Source: JBDTMT01 sp033764095 (GTDB taxonomy: Bacteria; Desulfobacterota; Binatia; HRBIN30; CADEER01). From it: a stretch of 6,634 nt of DNA. The notes beneath the pieces were generated by a model. The model did no database searches, was not told the DNA's origin, and saw only the letters and a program-made list of their open reading frames with translations. This document shows positions 1 to 5,956 of the stretch, piece after piece (the first letter of the stretch is position 1; every line of letters starts with the position of its first letter). The stretch spans positions 1-6,634 of the forward strand of contig JANRJF010000270.1 in NCBI GenBank assembly GCA_033764095.1, read 5' to 3'. The position numbers and the translations under genes were made by a program.

Positions 1-565
1 GGGCCTCGCGCGTCAGCACATGGGCGGTGCGCAGGTCGCCGGGCTTGGCGATCTCGACGAACACCAGCTCGACGGCTTCGGCGTTGCGGACCTCGACGTG
101 CAGCCGGTCCGCATCGAAATGGCGCACGCTGAGGCCTTGAATCGTGGTGATCGGCAGGCGGTTGTCGCGCTGCTCGAAGCGCAGCTCCTGGCCGGCGCGC
201 AGCCGCTCCAGCGGGAAATCGCCGTCGCTGCCGCGCGCCTTCAGGAACAGCGGCTGCCACTTCTTCTCGGTCACCGACCAGTAGCGCACCGCGGTGAGCT
301 TCGACACCGCGCCGAAGCGCAGCAGCAGCGCCTCGGCCGGCCCGTCATGGCGGAACCGCGCGGTGAAGGTGACCAGCACCGCCGCCGGCCCCGGCGGCCA
401 GCCCAGGCAGGGCGGCGGTGTCCAGGCGAGGTCGCGCCAGACTTGCGCCTGCGGCGGGGCGTCGGGCGGCGTCGCCGCGGCGTCGACGCGATCGCAGGGC
501 GTGCGCGGCTGGGCCTGGGCGAGGCCGGCGCAGAGCAGGCCGAGGAGGACGAAGACAAAACGCAT
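1..565 (-). CDS. Uncharacterised exported protein (C-terminus beyond window)
   Basis: The reading frame is open from an ATG at 565 through the left edge, giving 188 complete codons with no stop. Residues 1-18 form a classic Sec signal peptide: Arg2, then the hydrophobic run FVFVLLGLLCAGL, then an AQA cleavage site before Gln19. Cys12 is not preceded by a small residue, so a lipobox is unlikely. The mature part starts with a Pro/Ala-rich stretch holding two cysteines (24 and 53) that could form a disulfide. It then becomes a beta-rich-looking domain with alternating hydrophobic residues (VLVTFTARF at 63-71, LHVEVRN and VELVFVEI at 155-172). I do not recognise the family and assign no function; a periplasmic or envelope location is the supported inference. 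It lies 47 nt downstream of a chemoreceptor on the same strand, so co-transcription is possible. The ATG is chosen because the signal peptide starts there, but no Shine-Dalgarno sequence precedes it; a hairpin occupies that position. Confidence 0.8.
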   Translation of the reverse strand, partial: MRFVFVLLGLLCAGLAQAQPRTPCDRVDAAATPPDAPPQAQVWRDLAWTPPPCLGWPPGPAAVLVTFTARFRHDGPAEALLLRFGAVSKLTAVRYWSVTEKKWQPLFLKARGSDGDFPLERLRAGQELRFEQRDNRLPITTIQGLSVRHFDADRLHVEVRNAEAVELVFVEIAKPGDLRTAHVLTREA

Positions 566-597
566 GGGCCGGCGGACGCTAGCACGCCCGCCGGCCC
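566..597 (-). terminator. Strong GC hairpin between receptor and exported-protein gene
   Basis: A perfect 10-bp inverted repeat (566-575 GGGCCGGCGG with 588-597 CCGCCGGCCC) encloses a 12-nt loop that can form two further C-G pairs (577-586 and 578-585). On the minus strand it begins 15 nt after the stop codon of the upstream receptor, where an intrinsic terminator would sit. The following sequence is ATGCGTTTTGTC, a poor U-tract. The base of the stem directly abuts the start codon of the exported-protein gene, in the space where a ribosome binding site would be. It could be a weak or partial terminator, a translational gate, or an mRNA-stabilising 3' end. The structure is certain from the sequence; the role is not. 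Confidence 0.45.
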
Positions 598-612
598 CGC
601 GGTCGACGCGGA

Positions 613-1662
613 TTACGCCGCGCGGATCTTGCCGAGGAAGTCCTGCACCTCGCGGTCGAGCTGGCTCGCGTGCTCGCCCAAGGTGTCGGCGGCGGTCTTG
701 ACCTCCTGCGCCGCGGCGCCGGTGGCCTGGATGCCGCCGCTGATGCCGGCGACGTTCTCGGACACGTCCTTGGTGCCCTGCGCCGCGTGCTGGGTGTTGC
801 GCGTGATCTCCTGCGTCGCCGCGCCCTGCTCCTCGACGGCGGAGGCGATCGACGTGGCGATCTGGCTCACCTCGCCGATGGTGCCGCCGATGCGCTTGAT
901 CGCCTCGACCGCGTCCTGGGTGACGCCCTGGATGGCGCCGATCTGCGCCGAGATCTCCTCGGTCGCCTTGGCGGTCTGGTTGGCCAGGCTCTTCACCTCG
1001 CTCGCCACCACGGCGAAGCCCTTGCCGGCCTCGCCGGCGCGCGCCGCCTCGATCGTCGCGTTCAACGCCAGCAGGTTGGTCTGGCCGGCGATGTCGCTGA
1101 TGAGCTTGACCACGTCGCCGATGCGGCCGGCCGCCTCCGCCAGGCCCTGCACGGTGCCGTCGGTCTGCCGGGTCTCCTCCACGGCGCGGCCGGCGATGGC
1201 GGCGGCGTTGCTGACCTGGCGGCTGATCTCGCCGATCGAGGCGCTGAGCTCTTCCGACGCTGCCGCCACGGTCTGCACGTTCGACGAGGCTTCCTCCGAC
1301 GCGCCGGCGGCGGCCTCGATCTGCTGCGTGCTCTGGATCGTCGCCGTCGACATGCTCTCGGCGGTGCCGCGCATCTGCTGCGAGGCCCCGGTCAGCGCGC
1401 GCAGCGCCGACTGCACCTGGCCCTCGAAGGCCTGGATATGCGTCTCGACTGCCTGCTGGCGGGCCTGGTTGCGCTCGACGCGGACGCGTTCCTCCGCCTC
1501 GATGCGGGTCTTCTCGACCGCGTTCGCCTTGAAGGTGGCGAGCGCGCCGGCGAGCGCGCCGACCTCGTCGCCGCGGCCCTCGAACGGCGTCTCCACCGTC
1601 AGGTCGCCGCCGGCGACCTTGAGCATGGCGTCGCGCAGGCCGTGCAGCGGGCGGATCACCCG
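613..1662. repeat. Direct-repeat core, downstream receptor copy
   Basis: HAMP plus signalling region (residues 350-698), repeated at 2741-3790 with a constant offset of 2128 bp and no indels. It contains long exact blocks, for example 935-996, identical to 3063-3124. It arose by tandem gene duplication and is a possible substrate for homologous recombination that would fuse the two receptors or delete one. Confidence 0.9.
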
Positions 1663-2709
1663 GCGGCTGACCAGCAGCATGCCGCCGCAGACCAGGGCGA
1701 GGGCCACGGCGACCATGCCGAGCTGCAGCCACATGTTGAGCTGGGCGCCGCGGCGGGCGGTGAGCGCGTGGTCCTTCGCCGCCTCGAGCGCGGCTTCCGC
1801 CACATCCTGCAGCGTGGCGAGCCGGGCGATCGCGTCGGCCGTCCACTGCTCGAGCGCGATGCCCGGCGGCTCCTTGGCGATCAGCGCCTTCAGCGTCTTC
1901 TCGCGGAAGGCCATGTAGTCGGCGGAGAAGAACTGCTGCTTCGCCGCGGCGATGGCCGCGGCGAGGCGGGGCGAGATGTCGCTGCCGTTGACCGTGTCCG
2001 CCAGCGCCGCCCAGGCGGTGGTGGCCTGGGTCAGGAAGGCGATGTAGCGCGGCCAGGACTCCGCGTTGGCCGGCTGGCTGCCGGTCATGATATTGGAGAT
2101 CGCCACCGAGGATTCGCCGGCGGCCTGGCGCGTGGTCCAGGCCAGCTGCTTCACCTGCATCATCTGGTCGACCAGCGGGTCGTCCAGGCGCGAGGCGGCG
2201 GCCAGGCGGTTCGACAGCTTCTCCAGCAGCTCGATCAGCTTGGTCGTCTCGGCCTGGAACTCCTGCGCCAGGCCGGCGCGCCGCGCCGTCTTCGGCTGGT
2301 CGAAGGCGGGGACGGACTCGGCGTGCAGCGCGCTCATCGTCTTGTGGATGCGCTGCAGCTCGGCGCCGGCGGTGGCCGCCTCGGGCAGGTCGACCTTGGC
2401 CATCGCCTCGGCGCTGGCGGCGATCGCCGGCAGCAGGCCTTGCCGCAGCTTGAGGATCGAGCTCTTCGCCGTCGCCGTCGCCGGGTTCTCGCCGTTCAGC
2501 GCGCGCACGCTCTGCGAGCGATCGAGCCGGGTCATGTGCATGGCGCGGAAGGCGTGATTCGACGCCTCGACGAAGCCGAGGATGCGGTCGGTGCGCGCCA
2601 CCTGGCGGTACGAGCCCCAGGCGTTCAGGCCCAGCATCAGCACGATGACCACGCCCATCAGGGCGAGCACCGATTTCAGCAGCAGGTTGGCGGACAGACG
2701 ATTGAACAC
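613..2709 (-). CDS. Methyl-accepting chemotaxis protein, downstream tandem copy
   Basis: A 698-residue inner-membrane chemoreceptor, expected to modulate CheA through CheW in response to a periplasmic ligand. The order is TM1 (about 11-31), a helix-rich periplasmic domain of about 290 residues (33-325), TM2 (about 326-347), HAMP (about 349-400) and a cytoplasmic signalling coiled coil to residue 690. The hairpin tip is unmistakable: QTNLLALN at 543-550, EAARAGE at 554-560, GKGFAVVASEVKSLA at 562-576. Two consensus methylation sites, AAxxEExxAS, have Glu pairs at 486-487 and 626-627, about 70 residues either side of the tip. There is no C-terminal NWETF-type pentapeptide for CheR/CheB tethering; the protein ends FLGKIRAA. 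The sensor size would suit a double helical bundle (HBM-like) better than a single 4HB, which is an inference. The GTG start at 2709 has GGAG (2716-2719) six nt upstream and matches the paralogue's start. Probably co-transcribed with it, 31 bp downstream. Ligand unknown. Confidence 0.96.
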   Translation of the reverse strand: MFNRLSANLLLKSVLALMGVVIVLMLGLNAWGSYRQVARTDRILGFVEASNHAFRAMHMTRLDRSQSVRALNGENPATATAKSSILKLRQGLLPAIAASAEAMAKVDLPEAATAGAELQRIHKTMSALHAESVPAFDQPKTARRAGLAQEFQAETTKLIELLEKLSNRLAAASRLDDPLVDQMMQVKQLAWTTRQAAGESSVAISNIMTGSQPANAESWPRYIAFLTQATTAWAALADTVNGSDISPRLAAAIAAAKQQFFSADYMAFREKTLKALIAKEPPGIALEQWTADAIARLATLQDVAEAALEAAKDHALTARRGAQLNMWLQLGMVAVALALVCGGMLLVSRRVIRPLHGLRDAMLKVAGGDLTVETPFEGRGDEVGALAGALATFKANAVEKTRIEAEERVRVERNQARQQAVETHIQAFEGQVQSALRALTGASQQMRGTAESMSTATIQSTQQIEAAAGASEEASSNVQTVAAASEELSASIGEISRQVSNAAAIAGRAVEETRQTDGTVQGLAEAAGRIGDVVKLISDIAGQTNLLALNATIEAARAGEAGKGFAVVASEVKSLANQTAKATEEISAQIGAIQGVTQDAVEAIKRIGGTIGEVSQIATSIASAVEEQGAATQEITRNTQHAAQGTKDVSENVAGISGGIQATGAAAQEVKTAADTLGEHASQLDREVQDFLGKIRAA

Positions 2710-2715
2710 AACGAT

Positions 2716-2719
2716 CTCC
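2716..2719 (-). promoter_or_regulatory. Ribosome binding site for downstream receptor
   Basis: GGAG lies six nt before the GTG at 2709 and supports the non-ATG start. It is inside the 31-bp gap between the two receptor genes. No promoter or terminator fits in that gap, which supports an operon. Confidence 0.65.
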
Positions 2720-2740
2720 GGGTTCTGGAAGGCGGATGGC

Positions 2741-3790
2741 TTAGGCGGCGCGGATCTTGCCGAGGAAGTCCTGCACCTCGCGGTCGAGCTGACCGGCGTG
2801 CTGGCCCAGGGTCTCGGCCGCGGCCTTGACGTTCTGCGCCGCGCCGCCGGTGGCCTGGGTGCCCGAGGTCACGCCGACGACGTTGTCGGAGACCTCGCGG
2901 GTGCGCTGGGCGGCGTGCTGGGTGTTGCGCGTGATCTCCTGGGTCGCGGCACCCTGCTCCTCGACGGCGGAGGCGATCGAGGTGGCGATCTGGCTCACCT
3001 CGCCGATGGTCACGCCGATGCGCTTGATCGCCTCGACCGCGTCCTGGGTGACGCTCTGGATCGCGCCGATCTGCGCCGAGATCTCCTCGGTCGCCTTGGC
3101 GGTCTGGTTGGCCAGGCTCTTCACTTCTGACGCAACGACCGCGAATCCCTTTCCCGCCTCGCCGGCGCGCGCCGCCTCGATCGTGGCGTTGAGCGCCAGC
3201 AGGTTGGTCTGGCCGGCGATGTCGCTGATCAGCTTGACCACGTCGCCGATGCGGCCCGCCGCTTCGGCCAGGCCCTGCACCGTGCTGTCTGTCTGCTGCG
3301 TCTCCTCCACCGCGCGCACGGCGATGCCGGCGGCGCTGGAGACCTGGCGGCTGATCTCGGCGATCGAGGCGCTGAGCTCCTCGGAGGCGGCGGCGACGGT
3401 CTGCACGTTCGAGGAGGCGTCCTCCGACGCGGCGGAGGCGGCCTCGATCTGCTGCGTGCTCTGCGCCACCGCCTCGGTCATGCCGTCGGCGGTGTTGCGC
3501 ATCTGCTGCGCGGCGCCGCCAAGCGCCTGCAACGCCGCCTGCACCTGGCCCTCGAAGGCCTGGATATGGCCCTCGACCGCGGTCTGCCGCGCCCGCGCCT
3601 GGGCCTGGCGCTCGCGCTCCTCCGCCTCGATGCGGGTCTTCTCAACCGCGTTCTGCTTGAAGGTGGCGAGCGCGCCGGCCAGCGCGCCGACCTCGTCCTT
3701 GCGCTCCGCGAACGGCGCCTCGACGCTCAGGTCGCCGCCGGCGACCTTCAGCATGGCGTCGCGGATGGTGTGCAGCGGGCCGATCACCCG
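2741..3790. repeat. Direct-repeat core, upstream receptor copy
   Basis: Partner of 613-1662. Protein identity over this core is about 85% by hand count (54 differences in 348 residues), against about 43% in the sensor region, and residues 519-594 are identical in both proteins. DNA identity is broken by one dense cluster of synonymous differences at 3125-3155. Confidence 0.9.
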
Positions 3791-4837
3791 GCGGCTCACC
3801 GCCAGCATGCTGGCGAACGCCAAGCCGGCCGCGCCGACCAGCAGGGCGATCTGGATCGCCAGCTGGCGCCACGCCCCGTCGCGCTGCGCCTCGGCGTGCT
3901 CCTTGGCGGCGTCGAGCGCGCGCTCGGCCACCGCCTGTACGCTGCCGAAGCGGTCGCCCGACGAGGCCGACCACTGCGCCATCGTGATGCCCGGCGGCTG
4001 GCCGGCCATCAGGCGCTGCAGCACCTGCTCGCGCTCGGCCCAATGCTCCGGCGCCAGGAACTTGGTCTTGGCGGCGGCGATGGCCTCGGCCAGCGCCTTC
4101 GGCAGCGTGGTGCCGGCGGCGACGTCCTCGAGCGAAGCCCAGGCGCCGCGCGCCTGCGCCAGCGCCGCGTGGAACTTCACCGGCTGGTCCGGCGCGGCTT
4201 TCTTCTGGCCCGACAGCACGCTGGAGACCGCCACCGAGGCGTCGCCGCCGGACTGGCGCGCCGCCCAGGCGAGCTGCTTGATCTGCATCATCTGGTCGAC
4301 GGTTGCATCCTGCAGCTTCACTGCCGCGACCAGCCGCGCCGACAGCTGCTCGAGGAACTCGAGCATGACGGTCGCTTCCTTGTCGAACTGCTCGGCCAGG
4401 CCGGCGCGGCGCTCGGCCTTCGGCCGCTCGAGCGCGGCGGCGGATTCGGCGAACAGCGCGGTGAGCGACTTGCTGAGCTGCGCGAGCTTGGCGACCGAGG
4501 CGTCGCGGTCGGCGAAATCCGTCCGCGGCAGGGTCTGGTTGACCGCCTGCAGGGCCGCGGCGCCGCCATTGCGGGTCTGCGCCTGCAACGTCTTGGCTTC
4601 GCCCTCGATCGCGTCCGGCGCGTTCAGGCCGCGCACGGTGCGCGAGCGGTCGAGCCGCAGGTTGTGCATCACCTGGAACGCCTGGTTCGAGACCTCGGCG
4701 ATCGTCGCGATGCGGCCCGCCGCCTCCAGCTTGCGCCAGGAGCCCCAGGCGTTCAGCGCCAGCATCAGCATGACCACACCGGCCATGGCGGCGATGACGG
4801 ATTTCAGCAGCAGGCCTGCCGACAGGCGGTTGAACAC
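2741..4837 (-). CDS. Methyl-accepting chemotaxis protein, upstream tandem copy
   Basis: First gene of the minus-strand receptor pair, also 698 residues, with the same architecture: TM1 (about 11-31), helical periplasmic sensor (33-325), TM2 (about 326-347), HAMP (about 349-400), signalling coiled coil with the QTNLLALN...GKGFAVVASEVK tip (543-573), methylation Glu pairs at 486-487 and 626-627, and the same FLGKIRAA end without a CheR tether. An in-frame start 44 codons further up (4969) exists. The GTG at 4837 is preferred because AGGGAG (4846-4851) lies 8 nt before it, the protein then begins FNRLSAxLLLKSV exactly like its neighbour, and the extra 44 residues are Pro/Gly-rich with no family resemblance. 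Sensor blocks shared with the neighbour are RLDRS..VR.LN (61-72), RRAGLA (143-148), VDQMMQ.KQLAW (180-191) and PPGI...QW (281-289); the rest is diverged, suggesting a different or shifted ligand range. It transduces through the same CheA/CheW type of array. Confidence 0.96.
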   Translation of the reverse strand: MFNRLSAGLLLKSVIAAMAGVVMLMLALNAWGSWRKLEAAGRIATIAEVSNQAFQVMHNLRLDRSRTVRGLNAPDAIEGEAKTLQAQTRNGGAAALQAVNQTLPRTDFADRDASVAKLAQLSKSLTALFAESAAALERPKAERRAGLAEQFDKEATVMLEFLEQLSARLVAAVKLQDATVDQMMQIKQLAWAARQSGGDASVAVSSVLSGQKKAAPDQPVKFHAALAQARGAWASLEDVAAGTTLPKALAEAIAAAKTKFLAPEHWAEREQVLQRLMAGQPPGITMAQWSASSGDRFGSVQAVAERALDAAKEHAEAQRDGAWRQLAIQIALLVGAAGLAFASMLAVSRRVIGPLHTIRDAMLKVAGGDLSVEAPFAERKDEVGALAGALATFKQNAVEKTRIEAEERERQAQARARQTAVEGHIQAFEGQVQAALQALGGAAQQMRNTADGMTEAVAQSTQQIEAASAASEDASSNVQTVAAASEELSASIAEISRQVSSAAGIAVRAVEETQQTDSTVQGLAEAAGRIGDVVKLISDIAGQTNLLALNATIEAARAGEAGKGFAVVASEVKSLANQTAKATEEISAQIGAIQSVTQDAVEAIKRIGVTIGEVSQIATSIASAVEEQGAATQEITRNTQHAAQRTREVSDNVVGVTSGTQATGGAAQNVKAAAETLGQHAGQLDREVQDFLGKIRAA

Positions 4838-4845
4838 GTTCGGGA

Positions 4846-4851
4846 CTCCCT
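4846..4851 (-). promoter_or_regulatory. Ribosome binding site for upstream receptor
   Basis: AGGGAG on the minus strand with an 8-nt spacer to the GTG at 4837. It decides the start in favour of the 698-residue form over the 44-codon extension beginning at 4969, which lacks a comparable site. Confidence 0.7.
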
Positions 4852-4877
4852 GGCATTCCGGTTGGACGGTTAAGCCG

Positions 4878-4883
4878 CTTATA
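4878..4883 (-). promoter_or_regulatory. Candidate -10 element for receptor operon
   Basis: Minus-strand TATAAG matches the TATAAT consensus at five of six positions and is the most AT-rich short run in the intergenic region. It would start transcription near 4871, giving a leader of about 34 nt before the GTG. No convincing -35 lies 16-18 nt upstream (the 17-nt spacing gives ACCAAG), so an activator may be needed or the call may be wrong. Confidence 0.3.
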
Positions 4884-4924
4884 CGACCCGGGAATGAACG
4901 CTTGGTTGACGGCCCCGCCGCGGC

Positions 4925-4950
4925 TGCCTGGACGCCCGGGGCCACAGGCA
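4925..4950. promoter_or_regulatory. Interrupted palindrome, candidate operator
   Basis: TGCCTG (4925-4930) and CAGGCA (4945-4950) are exact inverted arms. An inner CCCGGG palindrome (4935-4940) shares the same centre at 4937/4938. The centre is about 100 bp from the receptor start and about 86 bp from the hydrolase start. This is the layout of a dimeric regulator site serving divergent genes, but GC-rich DNA yields such dyads by chance and no regulator gene is in view. Confidence 0.35.
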
Positions 4951-5013
4951 ACATGATGCCGGCGTGCAAGGCGTGGGGCGGGTGTGCCGACCTTCTGCCT
5001 ATGACTTTTGGGC

Positions 5014-5019
5014 AGGTGA
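5014..5019 (+). promoter_or_regulatory. Ribosome binding site for hydrolase
   Basis: AGGTGA, complementary to the 3' end of 16S rRNA, lies four nt before the ATG at 5024. That register matches the last part of the extended AGGAGGTGA consensus. It favours the 310-residue start over an in-frame GTG 20 codons upstream (4964), which has no such site. Confidence 0.65.
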
Positions 5020-5023
5020 GGGC

Positions 5024-5956
5024 ATGCGGCGTTTCACACTTCGCTCCGCCCGGGGCGAGACCTCAGGGATTGCGTTCGGGCCAAAGGGGTCGGTTGACGG
5101 ACCGCCGGACCTGGTCTTCTTGCACGCGACCGGGTTCAACGCGCTGACCTATCGTCCGCTGCTGGAGCCGCTGGGCGAGCGGTTCCGCGTGATCGCGCTC
5201 GACCTGCGCGGGCATGGGCGGTCAAGGCTGCCGCGCGACCCCGACCGGCTGACCACCCTGTGGATCTACGCGCGCGATCTGCTGGCGATGCTGAGGGCGC
5301 TCCGCCTGGAGCGGCCGCCGATCCTGTCAGGCCATTCGCTCGGCGGCCTGGTCTCGATCACCGCCTGCGCCGCGCGCCGCGGCATCGCCGAGCGGCTGGT
5401 GCTGGTCGATCCGGTGCTGCCGCCGTGGCGGTTCTCCCATCGTTACCAGCCGTTGCATCGCCTGGCCGACCGCATCGCGCTGCTGCCGATCGCGCAAGGT
5501 GCGGCGCGCCGGCGCGGCCGCTTCGCCACCAAGCCGGAAGCGGTGGCGGCCTACCGGCAGCGGCCGACCTTCGCCGGCTGGGCGCCCGGCTTCCTCGAAG
5601 GCTATGTCGAGGATGGCTTCGTCGACGCGGAAGATGGCGGCATCCGCCTGAGCTGTACGCCCGCGTGGGAAGCGGCGAGCTTCGCCGCGCTGCGCCACGA
5701 CATCCCGGCGCTGCTCGGCCGCATCCGCGCGCCGGTGGAGATCCTGCGCGCCGAACGGGAGTCGACGGTGCGCGAGAGCGAGGCACGGCTCAAGCGGCTG
5801 AAGCCGGACCTGGTGATGGACACCATCGCCGGCGCCTCGCACTTCCTGCCGATGGAGCAGCCGGAGCCGGTGCGGGCGCGGCTGCTGGCGGCGCTCGAGG
5901 CGCGTGCCGGTGCTAGAGTCGCGGAACCGCACAGGGAGGTGGCGCATGTCGGATAG
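5024..5956 (+). CDS. Alpha/beta-fold hydrolase
   Basis: A 310-residue cytoplasmic hydrolase of the broad MhpC-like alpha/beta superfamily; no signal peptide or membrane segment is visible. Landmarks run in family order: strand-turn LVFLHATGF (30-38) forming the oxyanion-hole HxxGF; DLRGHGRS (60-67); nucleophile elbow GHSLGG (103-108) with Ser105; LVLVDP (125-130); a helical cap-like section (about 131-215); PVEILRAERE (237-246) where the catalytic acid is expected; and GASHFLPMEQPE (270-281) with catalytic His273. The acid position shows Glu (244 or 246) rather than the usual Asp; Asp129 is an alternative. The substrate cannot be read from sequence: esterase, lactonase, C-C hydrolase or dehalogenase-like roles are all possible, though the Ser nucleophile argues against haloalkane dehalogenase. 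The last 11 bp overlap the following SDR gene, so the two are probably translationally coupled. The ATG at 5024 is chosen for its ribosome binding site and because strand beta-1 follows it immediately. Confidence 0.92.
   Translation: MRRFTLRSARGETSGIAFGPKGSVDGPPDLVFLHATGFNALTYRPLLEPLGERFRVIALDLRGHGRSRLPRDPDRLTTLWIYARDLLAMLRALRLERPPILSGHSLGGLVSITACAARRGIAERLVLVDPVLPPWRFSHRYQPLHRLADRIALLPIAQGAARRRGRFATKPEAVAAYRQRPTFAGWAPGFLEGYVEDGFVDAEDGGIRLSCTPAWEAASFAALRHDIPALLGRIRAPVEILRAERESTVRESEARLKRLKPDLVMDTIAGASHFLPMEQPEPVRARLLAALEARAGARVAEPHREVAHVG
5933..5939 (+). promoter_or_regulatory. Ribosome binding site for SDR, inside hydrolase gene
   Basis: AGGGAGG with a six-nt spacer to the ATG at 5946. It lies within the last codons of the hydrolase and therefore dictates the charged tail residues of that protein (about 302-307). 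This strong site fixes the SDR start. Confidence 0.75.

Larger units (their letters stand above)
4838..5023. promoter_or_regulatory. Divergent intergenic region of receptor and hydrolase genes
   Basis: 186 bp separate the divergent start codons, so promoters for both transcription units should be here. It holds a candidate minus-strand -10 (4878-4883), a 26-bp dyad (4925-4950), two imperfect direct repeats (GGTTGGACGG at 4860-4869 and GGTTGACGG at 4904-4912), and an inverted pair CATTCCGG (4854-4861) / CCGGGAATG (4888-4896, one extra G). For the hydrolase, only a weak -10-like TATGAC at 5000-5005 was seen, without a -35. No FliA-type (sigma-28) consensus was found before the receptors. Confidence 0.55.

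Noticed and set aside
1..565. Lipoprotein reading of the exported protein through Cys12
   Set aside because: The residue before Cys12 is Leu, not Gly/Ala/Ser. The AQA site at 16-18 is a standard signal peptidase I site.
3642..4856. 404-codon minus-strand frame overlapping the upstream receptor
   Set aside because: It is an out-of-frame shadow of the receptor, Arg/Gly/Ala-rich, with no recognisable domain.
4906..4911. TTGACG as a plus-strand -35 for the hydrolase
   Set aside because: At 17-nt spacing the sequence is TGGACG, which is not a -10. No better match is within reach.
4838..4969. 44-codon N-terminal extension of the upstream receptor
   Set aside because: It would cross the likely promoter region, has no family resemblance and no good ribosome site. 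The GTG at 4837 has AGGGAG and matches the paralogue's N-terminus.
4964..5023. 20-codon N-terminal extension of the hydrolase from a GTG
   Set aside because: There is no ribosome site before it, and the residues (Cys, Trp, Pro, Gly mix) do not continue the first beta strand. The ATG at 5024 has AGGTGA.
20..5147. Very long plus-strand open frames antisense to the receptors (20-1918, 670-2829, 2826-5147, 3566-4873)
   Set aside because: They run opposite to two certain chemoreceptors in roughly 70% GC DNA, where stop codons are rare. Their translations are low-complexity (Arg/Leu/Gly/Asp or Ser/Ala/Cys rich) and resemble each other only because the receptors are paralogues. No plausible starts or domains were seen.
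5914..5919. TAGAGT as an internal -10 for the SDR
   Set aside because: Only four of six consensus positions match and there is no -35 partner. The overlapping genes are more simply explained by co-transcription.
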